Under the pieces are notes generated by a model, which was not told where the DNA came from, did not search any database, and was given only the letters and a program-made list of their open reading frames with translations. A stretch of DNA of 64,000 nucleotides from Haladaptatus sp. ZSTT2 (GTDB taxonomy: Archaea; Halobacteriota; Halobacteria; Halobacteriales; Halococcaceae), in contig NZ_JBAMHQ010000001.1 of the NCBI RefSeq assembly GCF_037081775.1, positions 868,001-932,000 on the forward strand, in the 5' to 3' direction. This document shows positions 16,020 to 25,183 of the stretch, one piece after another. Position 1 is the stretch's first letter; every line of letters starts with the position of its first letter. Both the position numbers and the translations under genes were made by a program.

Positions 16020-16700
16020 TCAGTAGATGAGCGTATCGTCGTTCTCGACCATGTAGAGCGTCCGGGCCGAGATGTTGACGGCGTGGTCGCCAACGCGCTC
16101 TAAGTCGCGGATGGTGAGCAGGAGACGCGAGACGTCCTGCATGAGCGTCTCGACTTCTTTCTCGCTCGTCGTGTCGTCGATTTCGGTCTCGATGAGGTCG
16201 CGCACCACGAGACTGGAGGCGCGCTCGCAGAGGGCGTCTAGGTCGTCGTCACGCTCTGAGATTTCGTAGGTCGCTTCCGCGTCATTCTCCGCGTAGGCGT
16301 CCATGGCGTCTTCGACCATGTCGAGGGTAAGCGAGCCAATCTCTTGGATGTCCACTTCGGGGAACATGTCTCGCGAGGCGGTGAGCGTGTAGTTCCCGAG
16401 GTTGGTTGCGAGGTCTGCGATGCGTTCTAAGTCGGTGATAATCTTGAACGAAGAGGCGATAAAGCGCAGGTCTGAGGCGACCGGTTGCTGGAGGGCAATC
16501 AGGTCGATACAGTCCTGTTCTAAGTCGAGATAGAGCTGGTTGACCTCGTCGTCGCCGTCGATGACTTCGTGGGCGAGGTCGTGGTCTTTCTGTTCGAGCG
16601 CGTCGAGCCCCATGCGGAGGCGTTCGAGGACGACTTCGCTCATGTAGAGGACGTCTTCGCGCAGTTCGCCTAGTTGTTCTTGAAACGTTTCCCGTGCCAT
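16020..16700 (-). CDS. phoU: Phosphate signalling protein PhoU
   Basis: A 226-residue all-helical protein that links the Pst transporter to phosphate control. Both three-helix repeats show the metal-binding acidic pattern: DGDDEVNQLYLDLEQDCIDLIALQQP with ITDLERIADLATNLG, and ERDDDLDALCERAS with IRDLERVGDHAVNIS. It is the last gene of the pst operon, five bases after pstB. A second, longer PhoU-type protein with a DNA-binding N-terminus is encoded upstream of the operon at 21558. Confidence 0.96.
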   Translation of the reverse strand: MARETFQEQLGELREDVLYMSEVVLERLRMGLDALEQKDHDLAHEVIDGDDEVNQLYLDLEQDCIDLIALQQPVASDLRFIASSFKIITDLERIADLATNLGNYTLTASRDMFPEVDIQEIGSLTLDMVEDAMDAYAENDAEATYEISERDDDLDALCERASSLVVRDLIETEIDDTTSEKEVETLMQDVSRLLLTIRDLERVGDHAVNISARTLYMVENDDTLIY

Positions 16701-16705
16701 GTGTA

Positions 16706-17575
16706 TTATCCGAACTTGCCCGTGATGTAATCTTCGACCCGCTGACTCTCTGGGTTTTCGAAGATTTTGTTCGTGTCATCGAATTCGACGAGTTCGCCAC
16801 CGGTCAGGAACACCGCGGTTTTGTCCGAAATCCGGGCGGCCTGCTGCATGTTGTGGGTGACGATGATGACGGTGTACTTCTCTGAGAGCTCTTCGATGAG
16901 GTCTTCGATTTGCGAGGTTGCGACGGGGTCGAGCGCGCTTGCGGGCTCGTCCATCAGGATGACCTCGGGGTCAACCGCGATGGCGCGAGCGATACACAGG
17001 CGCTGTTGTTGCCCGCCCGAGAGTTCGAGGCCGGACTCATCGAGTCGGTCTTTGACCTCCTCCCAGAGCGCGGCGGCCTTGAGGGCGTTCTCGACTTTCT
17101 CGTCCATGTTGTCGGTTTTGCCCTGAATCTTTAGGCCGTAGGCGACGTTGTCGTAGATGCTCTTTGGAAACGGGTTTGGGTGCTGGAACACCATGCCGAC
17201 GCGCCGACGGAGCGCGACGGGGTCGACATCGTCGTCGTAGACGTTCTTGCCGTCGAGCAACAGCTCGCCTTCAACGCGAGCGGCGTCGATGAGGTCGTTC
17301 ATCCGGTTGATACAGCGCAGGAAGGTTGACTTCCCACAGCCGGAGGGGCCAATGAGCGCTGTGACCTGCTTTTCGGGGATGGCGAGGTCGATGTTCTGGA
17401 GCGCTTGGTCGTCGTTGTAGAACACGTTCACGTCGCGTGCTTCGACGACGGCGCGGGCGTCTCCAGCCGTGGAGCCTGAGAGCCCGGCGGTGACGTCGGT
17501 CTCCAACAACATCTCGTCGTTGGTTGGGTCGTCTGTCTCTACCTCTTCGTTCGAAGTCATATTCTCTTGTGACAT
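16706..17575 (-). CDS. pstB: Phosphate ABC transporter ATP-binding protein
   Basis: The ATPase that powers phosphate import through PstCA. Of 289 residues, the first 45 are an acidic haloarchaeal extension. Then come Walker [11 protein letters not shown], the signature [14 protein letters not shown], Walker [14 protein letters not shown] and the switch His in VTHNMQQA. I start at the ATG at 17575, two bases from the pstA stop; 45 more codons are open upstream inside pstA but are not family-like. Membrane-peripheral, cytoplasmic face. Confidence 0.97.
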   Translation of the reverse strand: MSQENMTSNEEVETDDPTNDEMLLETDVTAGLSGSTAGDARAVVEARDVNVFYNDDQALQNIDLAIPEKQVTALIGPSGCGKSTFLRCINRMNDLIDAARVEGELLLDGKNVYDDDVDPVALRRRVGMVFQHPNPFPKSIYDNVAYGLKIQGKTDNMDEKVENALKAAALWEEVKDRLDESGLELSGGQQQRLCIARAIAVDPEVILMDEPASALDPVATSQIEDLIEELSEKYTVIIVTHNMQQAARISDKTAVFLTGGELVEFDDTNKIFENPESQRVEDYITGKFG

Positions 17576-17577
17576 GG

Positions 17578-19209
17578 TTAGTTCTCGCTCTGATACCTGT
17601 TGCGGAGGACAATCGCGATGGAGTTCATCGTCAAGAGGACGATGAGCACCGTCACGACACCCGCCGCGAGCACACCGTGTTGGAAGTCTTGTTGTGGGTA
17701 AGACGCCCACGTGAAGATTTGCAGCGGCATCGCACTGGCCCCGTCCGACAGCGAGGTTGGAACCGAGAACGACGACGTCGGCGCGGCGATGATGATGAGC
17801 GGTGCCGTTTCACCGATAGCACGACCGATCGCGAGAATCGTCCCAGTCAGGATGCCTGGAATCGACCGCGGAAGGACGACTTCGCGGATTGTCTGCCACT
17901 TCGTCGCGCCCATCCCGTAGGATGCCTGCCGAAGCGAACTCGGCACGGCGCGAATCGCCTCTTGTGAGGAGATGATGACGATGGGGAGGATGAGCAGCGA
18001 GAGCGTCATTCCACCCACGAGGACAGACCCGATACCGAGATTCAAGAGGTTGATGAACAAACCCAGTCCGAGCAGTCCGTAGACGACTGACGGAACGCCT
18101 GCGAGGTTGGAGATGTTAATCTGGATAAACCGCGTCGTGCGGTTGTCAGGTGCGTACTCCTCTAAGTAGACCGCGGCCCCGACACCAATCGGGAAGGAGA
18201 ACAGCACGATGACCACCATCAGCATCACAGAACCGACGAGTGCCGAGTAAATGCCTGCCTGCTGTGGGTCTGGGTTCGGGAGGCTAGAGAGGAACTGGAA
18301 GTCAATCCAGGCCATCGGGCCGGTGAATCCAGCCGTCCGCGCGATGAGTTCTGCGGCGAACAAGCCACCAAAGACGACGATTGGAATCACCAAGCCATCG
18401 CGTGCGCCGATGGTGTGCTCCTTGGAGAAGATGTCCTCAACGAAGAGCGCGAGAGGGACGACGACGGTCAAAAAGAGGATGACACCGATGCTCTGTTCGA
18501 CGCCGGCGAAGAGCGCGACGAATGCGCTCGCGGCCGCGCCAGCGAAAACAAGGCCACCAGTGACGAGGCCGGTTCGTTGATTCTCGAATTTCCGAGCGAA
18601 ATGACGGCCCGTGAGAAGTGCGCCTGCCAGCCCGAACGTGGTGAGCATAGAAAACCACTTGACGGGTTCGAACGGCGAGAACAGGAGGAAAATCTCCGGG
18701 ATGCTGTGGTAGTAGCCCGGAAGGCCGACCATCACGTACCCGCCCACGAACAGCACGAACAGGAGTTTTTCGTAGATGTTTGCGGTAGGTCTGAGTTTGC
18801 GGTGCCCCCAGATGAGCGCGGCCGTGAGCGCGACCCCGACCATGTGGTAGAACCACACGTCGTCGTCGAGTACGTCGATGAAGATGACGAGGATGGCCGT
18901 CCCAAGGAGCAACCCGGCGACTGGAAGCCCGGTCGTAGCAAAGCCAAGTTTGAGGCCGCGTGGATTTTTTATCGAGAAATACCCGAATACGAGCAACGAG
19001 GGGACTACGAACACACCCGCGTACGCGAGCAACCATGAGGTGCTCGCCGAGGTTGGCTCCACGGCGTCGATGGTGACGTAGATGAGGAGCACGGTGAGAG
19101 CGACGATTCCCACGAGTGCGGATGCGAGAAGGGCGTATCTAAAGAAGATGCCCTTGGTACGGCTTACCTGCCCGAATCCGTCTTTCTGAGTGGAGGTTTG
19201 CGTTGCCAT
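17578..19209 (-). CDS. pstA: Phosphate ABC transporter permease, long form
   Basis: One of the two membrane permeases for phosphate uptake. At 543 residues it is far longer than the usual PstA of about 280-300. The C-terminal half (about 280-543) is the normal permease, with [13 protein letters not shown] and the cytoplasmic loop [26 protein letters not shown] that docks on PstB. The N-terminal half adds about seven more hydrophobic segments of unknown use. The start overlaps the pstC stop by one base (TAATG). Haloarchaeal PstA proteins of this form exist, as I recall, but the extra domain has no known role. Confidence 0.94.
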   Translation of the reverse strand: MATQTSTQKDGFGQVSRTKGIFFRYALLASALVGIVALTVLLIYVTIDAVEPTSASTSWLLAYAGVFVVPSLLVFGYFSIKNPRGLKLGFATTGLPVAGLLLGTAILVIFIDVLDDDVWFYHMVGVALTAALIWGHRKLRPTANIYEKLLFVLFVGGYVMVGLPGYYHSIPEIFLLFSPFEPVKWFSMLTTFGLAGALLTGRHFARKFENQRTGLVTGGLVFAGAAASAFVALFAGVEQSIGVILFLTVVVPLALFVEDIFSKEHTIGARDGLVIPIVVFGGLFAAELIARTAGFTGPMAWIDFQFLSSLPNPDPQQAGIYSALVGSVMLMVVIVLFSFPIGVGAAVYLEEYAPDNRTTRFIQINISNLAGVPSVVYGLLGLGLFINLLNLGIGSVLVGGMTLSLLILPIVIISSQEAIRAVPSSLRQASYGMGATKWQTIREVVLPRSIPGILTGTILAIGRAIGETAPLIIIAAPTSSFSVPTSLSDGASAMPLQIFTWASYPQQDFQHGVLAAGVVTVLIVLLTMNSIAIVLRNRYQSEN

Positions 19210-20180
19210 TATTCGTAGCTCTCCCGGTAGTGTTCAGCGATGAGATCGCTGATGATGTTCATCACGAGGGTGATGACGAACAGGGTGAGCCCGATTGCGA
19301 ACAGACTCCGGTAGGCCCGACCCTGCGATGCAATGTCGCCCGTCCCGAGGGCAATCATAGCGGATGTCATCGTCTGGAGCGATTGCGTGTAGGTGGCTGG
19401 GAGGAAGGGGTTGACGAGGTTTGGTTTCAACCCTGCGGCGACCACCACAATCATCGTCTCACCGATTGCGCGAGACAGCGCGAGGATGAACGACGAGGCA
19501 ATACCGGAGATTGCGGCAGGAACGACGATACCAGTCGAGACGTTGAATTTCGTCGCTCCAAGGCCGTATCCCGCCTGTCGAAGTGAGTCCGGGACTGCGC
19601 TCATCGCGTCTTCGCTGATGGACGAAACCATCGGGATAATCATGATTCCCACCATCAACGACGCAGAGAGGGCGTTGAACGTCCCGAGGACAGGGATGAA
19701 CTGTTTGAGGAACGGGGTGATGTACACGAGCGCGAAGATACCGTAAACGACGGTTGGGATGCCTGCGAGCACTTCGAGCGCAGGTTTGAGCACGGAGCGC
19801 ACGCGCGGACTCGCGTACTCACTCAGGTAGATGGCGGTTCCAAGCCCGAGAGGGAGGGCAACGAGGGCCGAACCGACCATAATCGTGAGCGTCCCCGTGA
19901 TGAGAGGGAGCACGCCGAACTGTTTTGGATTAATCGTTGGCGACCACGTCGTTCCGAGGAGGAAGTCGAGCACGGGAACGGTCTGTTCTGCGGGAATGCC
20001 CAGAGTCGACCCCGTCACTCGGAAGAAACGTGCAGCATCACCGACCAGCGCGAAGATGATACCAATCGTCGTTACAATCGACACGGCCGCGCATGCGAAA
20101 AAGAACCACCGAATAAGCCGCTCTCTCGGCGAGTTCGCGACACGCACGGTCATGTCGAGTGGTTGAGAATCAGTGCTCAT
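19209..20180 (-). CDS. pstC: Phosphate ABC transporter permease
   Basis: The partner permease of PstA, 323 residues with six predicted membrane helices. The coupling loop YGLGATKFNVSTGIVVPAAISGI and the ALPLGLGTAIYLSEYA segment are typical. A basic, hydrophilic N-terminus of about 25 residues precedes helix one. It follows pstS by 58 bases and overlaps pstA by one base, so the order pstS-pstC-pstA-pstB-phoU is one transcription unit. Confidence 0.96.
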   Translation of the reverse strand: MSTDSQPLDMTVRVANSPRERLIRWFFFACAAVSIVTTIGIIFALVGDAARFFRVTGSTLGIPAEQTVPVLDFLLGTTWSPTINPKQFGVLPLITGTLTIMVGSALVALPLGLGTAIYLSEYASPRVRSVLKPALEVLAGIPTVVYGIFALVYITPFLKQFIPVLGTFNALSASLMVGIMIIPMVSSISEDAMSAVPDSLRQAGYGLGATKFNVSTGIVVPAAISGIASSFILALSRAIGETMIVVVAAGLKPNLVNPFLPATYTQSLQTMTSAMIALGTGDIASQGRAYRSLFAIGLTLFVITLVMNIISDLIAEHYRESYE

Positions 20181-20238
20181 TTACTTGGAAGTAATTTTTT
20201 TGGTTTCGGAAAAAGCGCTTCGTTTTGCTGGGGAGACG

Positions 20239-21252
20239 TTATCCCTGCGCTTCTTCGATTGCGGTTTCGAGATCGGAGAGTTGTTTTTGCATGTCCTCTT
20301 CGGTGTTTGGGACGTAGCCAACCTGTTCTGCGACGAGTTCCTTGTTCGCGCTCTGTTCGACGAAAAATTTCGCGAATTCGGCGACTTCAGGCCGTGCGAG
20401 GGCGCTTTTCTTTGGGTAGGTGAACAGCGGACGGGAAAGTGGCTTGTACTCACCAGATTTCGCCGTCTCGATGGATGGTTCGACACAGCCACTGCCGTTG
20501 TCGATTTTGAGTGCTTTCACCGAGTCTGGGTTGTTGGAGTAGTACGAGAAGCCGAAGTAGCCCATCGCGTACTCGCTTCCCTGCACACCGCTCACGATGT
20601 TGCGGTCGTCTTCAGTTGGGGAATAGTTCTGTGTGTGGTTTCCCTCTTCTTCGATAATGGCCTCGGTGAAGTAGTCAAACGTCCCTGACGTGGATGCCGC
20701 ACCGAAGAGTTCGAACGGTTCGTCGGGCCATTCAGAGCGAATGTCGCTCCACTTTTTGGCACCATTTGGTTCCCAGATTTTCTTGAGCTCCTCTACGGTA
20801 ATGCAGTCGACCCAGTCTGCCTCGTTGTTGACGACGACGGTAAGGGCGTCCGTCGCCACGTTGAGTTCGAGCCATTCGACGCCAGCGTCCTTACAAAGCT
20901 GTTCTTCGCTCTCTTTAATTGGGCGAGAAGCGTTGTTGAACGCGGTTTTGTCCTGGCAGAAGAACTTCGAAAAGCCACCACCAGAGCCAGTCGAACTGAT
21001 GTTGATGTTGACCTCTGGGTGCTCCTCGCGGAATTTCACGGCGACTGCCTCTGCGAGTGGGAAGACGGTGGATGATCCCGCAATTTCGATTGTTCCCGAG
21101 AGGTTATCTTCGCCGTCCGAGTTCGTTCCGTCGTCACCGGTGCTACTCTCTGAAACGCACCCTGCAATGCTCAGTGCGCCGACGCCTGCCGCAGCGGTGA
21201 TGAATTTGCGACGCGAAACGAAGCTGGGTTTGTCTGCCATCATCTGAGCCAT
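20239..21252 (-). CDS. pstS: Phosphate-binding lipoprotein PstS
   Basis: Captures phosphate outside the cell for PstCAB. The signal has the Tat motif SRRKFI and a lipobox SIAGC, so it is exported folded and lipid-anchored. The mature protein begins with an acidic linker and then GTIEIAGSSTVFPLAEAVA, the phosphate-loop signature; TGSGGGF and FGAASTSGTFDYF complete the site. There are two candidate starts, ATG 21252 and the MM pair near 21240. A TATATAG at about 21286-21292 fits a promoter. Length, 337 residues, is normal. Confidence 0.96.
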   Translation of the reverse strand: MAQMMADKPSFVSRRKFITAAAGVGALSIAGCVSESSTGDDGTNSDGEDNLSGTIEIAGSSTVFPLAEAVAVKFREEHPEVNINISSTGSGGGFSKFFCQDKTAFNNASRPIKESEEQLCKDAGVEWLELNVATDALTVVVNNEADWVDCITVEELKKIWEPNGAKKWSDIRSEWPDEPFELFGAASTSGTFDYFTEAIIEEEGNHTQNYSPTEDDRNIVSGVQGSEYAMGYFGFSYYSNNPDSVKALKIDNGSGCVEPSIETAKSGEYKPLSRPLFTYPKKSALARPEVAEFAKFFVEQSANKELVAEQVGYVPNTEEDMQKQLSDLETAIEEAQG

Positions 21253-21557
21253 TCGGATTTGGGAATAAATACCCTCCTATGATTTCTATATAGTAATAAT
21301 TATGGGACAAATGAACAAAGAAGAAGGTCAGGCAAATTGAACAAGGTTAGCGGAAAATACCCCCTGAAAGAGACGAATTTTGCAGTGTGTTACACAAACC
21401 CAATACAAGCCCAATAGTATACAGAGGGTGAAATTTCGCCCCCATGACGATTGAAAATATTAAATGAGTGTGGACTGTCGCCGCAATGAAAGGAGAAATT
21501 CGAGAAAATATGTAGAGAGGGATCGATTTATTTATCATAGAGGTGAAGAGGATGCAT
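21253..21557. promoter_or_regulatory. Shared control region of pst operon and AbrB-PhoU gene
   Basis: 305 bases between divergent genes, with no convincing coding. Leftward: TATATAG near 21289 for pstS. Rightward: TTTATTTATC (about 21527-21536), 28 bases before the ATG at 21558. Between them lie two CCCAATA repeats (21399-21405 and 21410-21416, 11 bases apart, one helical turn) and a near-palindrome GGGTGAAATTTCGCCC (21426-21441). The stretch is clearly AT-richer than its surroundings. These are candidate binding sites for a phosphate regulator. Confidence 0.5.
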
Positions 21558-22553
21558 ATGGAAACGCGGAAGGTTCAAATCACGGGTGGCTCAACGTTCA
21601 CCGTTTCCCTCCCGAAAACCTGGGCGACGGACAACGGAATCAAAGCCGGAAGCGAGATTGCGTTTTTCAAAGAAGACGACTCGCTGGTTCTCACGCCAAA
21701 CGACGAATCGACGCACGTAGAGGGCACCCTCGACATCGTCGGGCTCAAAGGTGATGAGTTGATGCGCGCCATCGTCACAATGTACGTAAGCGGCTTCGAC
21801 ATCATCACGCTCGAAACCTCACGCGTCACCTCAGAACAGCGCCGAGCGATTCGCAAAGCCACCCAAGGGCTCGTCGGCCTCGAAGTCATCGAAGAGACCT
21901 CAGACCGCGTTGTCTTACAGGACCTCCTCGACTCGGCTGAACTCTCCGTGTTGAACGCCATCACGCGCATGCGCCTCGTCGCGCTCTCGATGCTCAAAGA
22001 CGCGGTCACCGCCCTCGCGGACAACGACGACGACCTCGCGCGCGACGTGATGGAGCGCGACGACGACGTAGACCGCCTCTGGTTTATGATCTCACGCGTG
22101 TTCCGCTCTGCGCTGCGCAACCCAACGGCCGCAACTGAAGTCGGCCTCCCGCGCGAGACGACGTTCGACTACCACTCCAGTGCGCGCCAGTTAGAACGCA
22201 TCGCAGACCACGCGACGAAAATCGCGAGCATCACGCTCGAACTCGGGGCCATCCCCGACGAAGCCACAACGGCCATCGAGGAGCTCTACACCGACGCCGC
22301 GACCATCGTCGAGATGGCGATGGACGCGCTGTTAGAAGACGACCCCGAGCGCGCAACCCGGCTCGCAAACGACGCGAGCGAGAAGATTGCAGGCATCGAC
22401 AAACAGACGCGGAACGTGGACAACCTCATCCGCGACCTGAACCCACACCGCGCCCAACTGCTCGGCCTCATCGTGGACTCGCTCTCACGGAGTGCTGACT
22501 ACGGCGGGAACATCGCAGAGACGGCGCTCCAGAAGGCAGCCCCCCGCCCGTAG
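21558..22553 (+). CDS. AbrB-type/PhoU fusion, likely phosphate regulator
   Basis: A 331-residue protein. Residues 1-45 (METRKVQITGGSTFTVSLPKTWA) are a swapped-hairpin AbrB/SpoVT DNA-binding domain. The remainder has two PhoU repeats with acidic metal sites (ERDDDVDRLWFMISR; ARQLERIADHATKIAS; RSADYGGNIAETAL). This domain order suggests that the protein binds the adjacent control region and senses phosphate through the Pst/PhoU route. I use the ATG at 21558, 28 bases after a TATA-like TTTATTTATC; an ATG at 21552 and a GTG at 21543 are in frame. Confidence 0.9.
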   Translation: METRKVQITGGSTFTVSLPKTWATDNGIKAGSEIAFFKEDDSLVLTPNDESTHVEGTLDIVGLKGDELMRAIVTMYVSGFDIITLETSRVTSEQRRAIRKATQGLVGLEVIEETSDRVVLQDLLDSAELSVLNAITRMRLVALSMLKDAVTALADNDDDLARDVMERDDDVDRLWFMISRVFRSALRNPTAATEVGLPRETTFDYHSSARQLERIADHATKIASITLELGAIPDEATTAIEELYTDAATIVEMAMDALLEDDPERATRLANDASEKIAGIDKQTRNVDNLIRDLNPHRAQLLGLIVDSLSRSADYGGNIAETALQKAAPRP

Positions 22554-22631
22554 CGCCGGTTCGCCCACTCCTCCCGTGAGTTCGGCGGCGGACGAGCGGA
22601 GTTCTTAGTCGTCGTTCGCGTAGGACATGCT

Positions 22632-23765
22632 ATGGTCGACACCGAACTCAATCGCGGCTTAGAAGGAATCGCCGTCGCGGAGACACGACTGAGTTACATC
22701 GACGGGGAGGCGGGGACGCTCATCATCGGCGGGTTTCCCGTCTCCGAACTGGCGGCCAACGCAACGTTCGAGGAGAGTGTCTTCCTCCTGTTGAACGACC
22801 GGCTGCCAACCGCAGACGAACTCGTGGCGTTTCGCACGTCACTCGCGAGCAGCCGGGAACTCACAGACGAGACGCGATCCGGGCTCAAACGCGCCGCAGC
22901 GGAGGGCGTCGACCCGATGGACGCCCTCAGGATGGGTGTCGCGGCCGCAAATCTCGGGGCGGAAACGGCGACAGCCCAACAGGCAGTCGAGCGAACCATC
23001 GCCGTGTTTCCGACAGTTGTGGCCGCTTACTGGCGCTACCGACAGGGCGACGACCCGGTCGCACCGCGAGACGACCTGCGACACGCCGCGAACTACCTCT
23101 ACATGCTAACGGGGACAGAACCGAGCGACGCGGCGACCGCGGGGCTCGAAACCTACCTGAATACAGTCATCGACCACGGGTTGAACGCGTCTACGTTCAC
23201 CGCCCGCGTCGTCGTCTCCACCGAGTCGGACGTCGTGTCGGCGGCGACGGCCGCGGTAGGGTCGCTCAAAGGGCCACTCCACGGCGGCGCGCCCGGTCCC
23301 GTCCTCGAAATGCTCATGGAGGTACACGAGTCGGGCGATGCGGAGGGGTACGTTCGCCGGAAACTCGCCGCGGGTGAGCGGCTGATGGGATTCGGTCACC
23401 GGGTGTATCGGGTTCGAGACCCCCGCGCTGCGGTGTTGTCTGCGGCCGCCGAACGTTTCTACGAAGCCGGTGGCGACGCCGACTTTTTCGAGACCGTGAG
23501 CGCGTTCGAAGCGACGGCGGTGGAGCTGCTCGCAGCACACAAGCCAGACCGGCGGCTCGATACGAACGTCGAGTACTACACCGCGGCCCTGCTGTTCGGC
23601 GTCGGCATTCCTCGCGATCTCTTCACGACGACGTTCGCCGTGGCGCGTGTCGGTGGATGGATGGCACACTGCCTCGAACAGGCCGCCGATAACCGAATCA
23701 TCCGCCCGCGCAGTCGCTACGTCGGCGCAACCGACAGGACGTGGACCCCCATCGACGACCGATAG
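22632..23765 (+). CDS. Citrate synthase family protein (citrate or 2-methylcitrate synthase)
   Basis: 377 residues of the citrate synthase fold. The pattern GLEGIAVAETRLSYIDGEAGTLIIGGF opens the chain. The first catalytic His is in GPLHGGAPGPV and the second in MGFGHRVYRVRDPRA. At the third catalytic position, normally Asp in NVD, the sequence reads NVEYYTA, with Glu. Related Glu versions exist among bacterial CitA-like enzymes, as I recall, so it need not be inactive. The ending CLEQAADNRIIRPRSRYVG is standard. It is probably a paralogue of the main citrate synthase; substrate is uncertain. No operon partner: it stands between the phosphate regulator and convergent S8e. Confidence 0.88.
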   Translation: MVDTELNRGLEGIAVAETRLSYIDGEAGTLIIGGFPVSELAANATFEESVFLLLNDRLPTADELVAFRTSLASSRELTDETRSGLKRAAAEGVDPMDALRMGVAAANLGAETATAQQAVERTIAVFPTVVAAYWRYRQGDDPVAPRDDLRHAANYLYMLTGTEPSDAATAGLETYLNTVIDHGLNASTFTARVVVSTESDVVSAATAAVGSLKGPLHGGAPGPVLEMLMEVHESGDAEGYVRRKLAAGERLMGFGHRVYRVRDPRAAVLSAAAERFYEAGGDADFFETVSAFEATAVELLAAHKPDRRLDTNVEYYTAALLFGVGIPRDLFTTTFAVARVGGWMAHCLEQAADNRIIRPRSRYVGATDRTWTPIDDR

Positions 23766-23824
23766 GTGTCCCGTTCACTCAGTCGAGAAAAAAGCGGTGG
23801 ACGGCCACCGCGCGGTGAGACAGC

Positions 23825-24199
23825 TTATTCGACGAGAACGCCGTTGACCTGTCCGTCCTGACCGGGACGGGAGGTGACGCGGACGACGCCCTCGTTCGTG
23901 GTGAGGAGTGCGCCCTTCGTGATGATGTTCCGGCGGGCGTAGTTCGGGTTCGAGTTGTTCTCTTTTACGCCCTCAATCGTCGCCGTGACGGACGTGCCGT
24001 CGCCCTTGGCGATGGTCACGGAGTCCGTGGAGATGGCGCGGAGCTTTTTCGTGTTGCCGCGGCCTTCGACGACGCGGAACTTCGCGTCACCGACGTGCGT
24101 TTCGGTTGGTTGACGGCCGAGTTCGTGCTTCTTTTTGTTGCGAAGCGAACGGCGTCGCCCACCCGTGCGTTTGCGCATGGAGCGTCCCTGGTCTTTCAT
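23825..24199 (-). CDS. rps8e: 30S ribosomal protein eS8
   Basis: A 124-residue archaeal S8e. The N-terminus KDQGRSMRKRTGGRRRSLRNKKKHELG is the basic rRNA-binding tail. The core VVEGRGNTKKLRAI and NNSNPNYARRNIITKGALL are family signatures. It is transcribed alone on the minus strand, head-to-head with the DUF2240 gene, from the ATG at 24199. Confidence 0.97.
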   Translation of the reverse strand: MKDQGRSMRKRTGGRRRSLRNKKKHELGRQPTETHVGDAKFRVVEGRGNTKKLRAISTDSVTIAKGDGTSVTATIEGVKENNSNPNYARRNIITKGALLTTNEGVVRVTSRPGQDGQVNGVLVE

Positions 24200-24320
24200 A
24201 CCCCATCAAAGGCAAACGGACTACTTGAATCGCACGACTCGTACCGCTCTCCTCCCGCTCCACTCGCCACAAGCCCCAAACACGGAGACACCGGCACACT
24301 TACACCGGCACAGAAAATCA

Positions 24321-24770
24321 ATGGAGACGATGAGTATTCGGGTCGCCGCCGCCGCACCGTTTCGCACGAAAGGCAAGCGAAAACTCGCAGAAAGCGAGTT
24401 CGTCGTTGCCCTCTCGCTCGACCGCGACTGGTTTTCTCCAGACCAAGCGAAACGACTCGTCGATATCGCCGTGAGCCAAGGTCTGCTCCGACGCGAAGAC
24501 GACGCGCTGCACTGCGCGTTCGACCCCGACGACGTGACCATCCCCGACGATTTTTCGCCCGACGCAAGCCTGCTCAACGAGCGCTCGACGTTCGAGAAAA
24601 TCTTAGACCGCCTCATCGCCGATGGCCACAGCAAACAGGAGGCCGTCGCGGGCGTAAACGAACTCCAACGCGGCCTCGGAGTGACCATCGAGGCGGCGGC
24701 GGTCCTCTACGCCCACCGTCGGGGGGTCGCCGTGGGCGACGAAGCCGCGGCGGCGCTGGCCGAACTCTGA
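24321..24770 (+). CDS. DUF2240-family protein
   Basis: A 149-residue acidic protein, unknown function. The pattern PFRTKGKRKLAESEFVVALSLDRDWFSPDQAKRLVDIAVSQGLL looks like a winged-helix segment, and GHSKQEAVAGVNELQRGLGVTIEAAAVLYAHRRGV is a conserved helical C-terminus; together they match the archaeal DUF2240 family in my memory. Start at ATG 24321, with a CACTTACA about 27 bases upstream for a leaderless message; ATG 24330 is a second option. A long upstream extension of the frame overlaps eS8 on the other strand and is not credible. Confidence 0.75.
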   Translation: METMSIRVAAAAPFRTKGKRKLAESEFVVALSLDRDWFSPDQAKRLVDIAVSQGLLRREDDALHCAFDPDDVTIPDDFSPDASLLNERSTFEKILDRLIADGHSKQEAVAGVNELQRGLGVTIEAAAVLYAHRRGVAVGDEAAAALAEL

Positions 24771-24802
24771 AGCCATAAACCACCGCGCGCCAAAGCAGGG
24801 GT

Positions 24803-25183
24803 ATGGTCACAAAACGCGAGACAGATGGCGTCCGCCTCGCGCAGCTGCTCGCTTCTGAACTCGATGGTTTCAAAGACGGGCCGCTTGGCCCGCTTTCCGT
24901 GACGAACGCAGTCGATGCAGACGGGTTGCGGCCGGTCGAAGCCGTCGCCCGCGCCTACGATGTTGCACACGATGGTGAGCGAATCGCTCGTGTGTTTGTT
25001 CACGCCGACCGCGCCCATGTCGAGTTCGACGTGAGCCTCGACGACGTCGCAGAAACAGCCGAGAAAACGGGCCTCCGAACCCGACCGAAGGCGAGCGACC
25101 CGCCGAAGACACTCGTGTTCATCGAGGACGGCGCGCAAGTGAAGTGGATTCTCGACGTGTTCGTCGCCGCAACGTCGAATTAG
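24803..25183 (+). CDS. Conserved haloarchaeal protein, unknown function
   Basis: 126 residues, soluble, acidic, with no membrane segment or cofactor motif. It reads as alternating helix and strand: LAQLLASELDGF, then RIARVFVHADRAHVEFDVSLDDVAETAEKTGL and KTLVFIEDGAQVKWILDVFV. I do not recognise the family. It ends convergently with the HAD gene, sharing the tetramer TTAG as both stop codons. Confidence 0.65.
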   Translation: MVTKRETDGVRLAQLLASELDGFKDGPLGPLSVTNAVDADGLRPVEAVARAYDVAHDGERIARVFVHADRAHVEFDVSLDDVAETAEKTGLRTRPKASDPPKTLVFIEDGAQVKWILDVFVAATSN

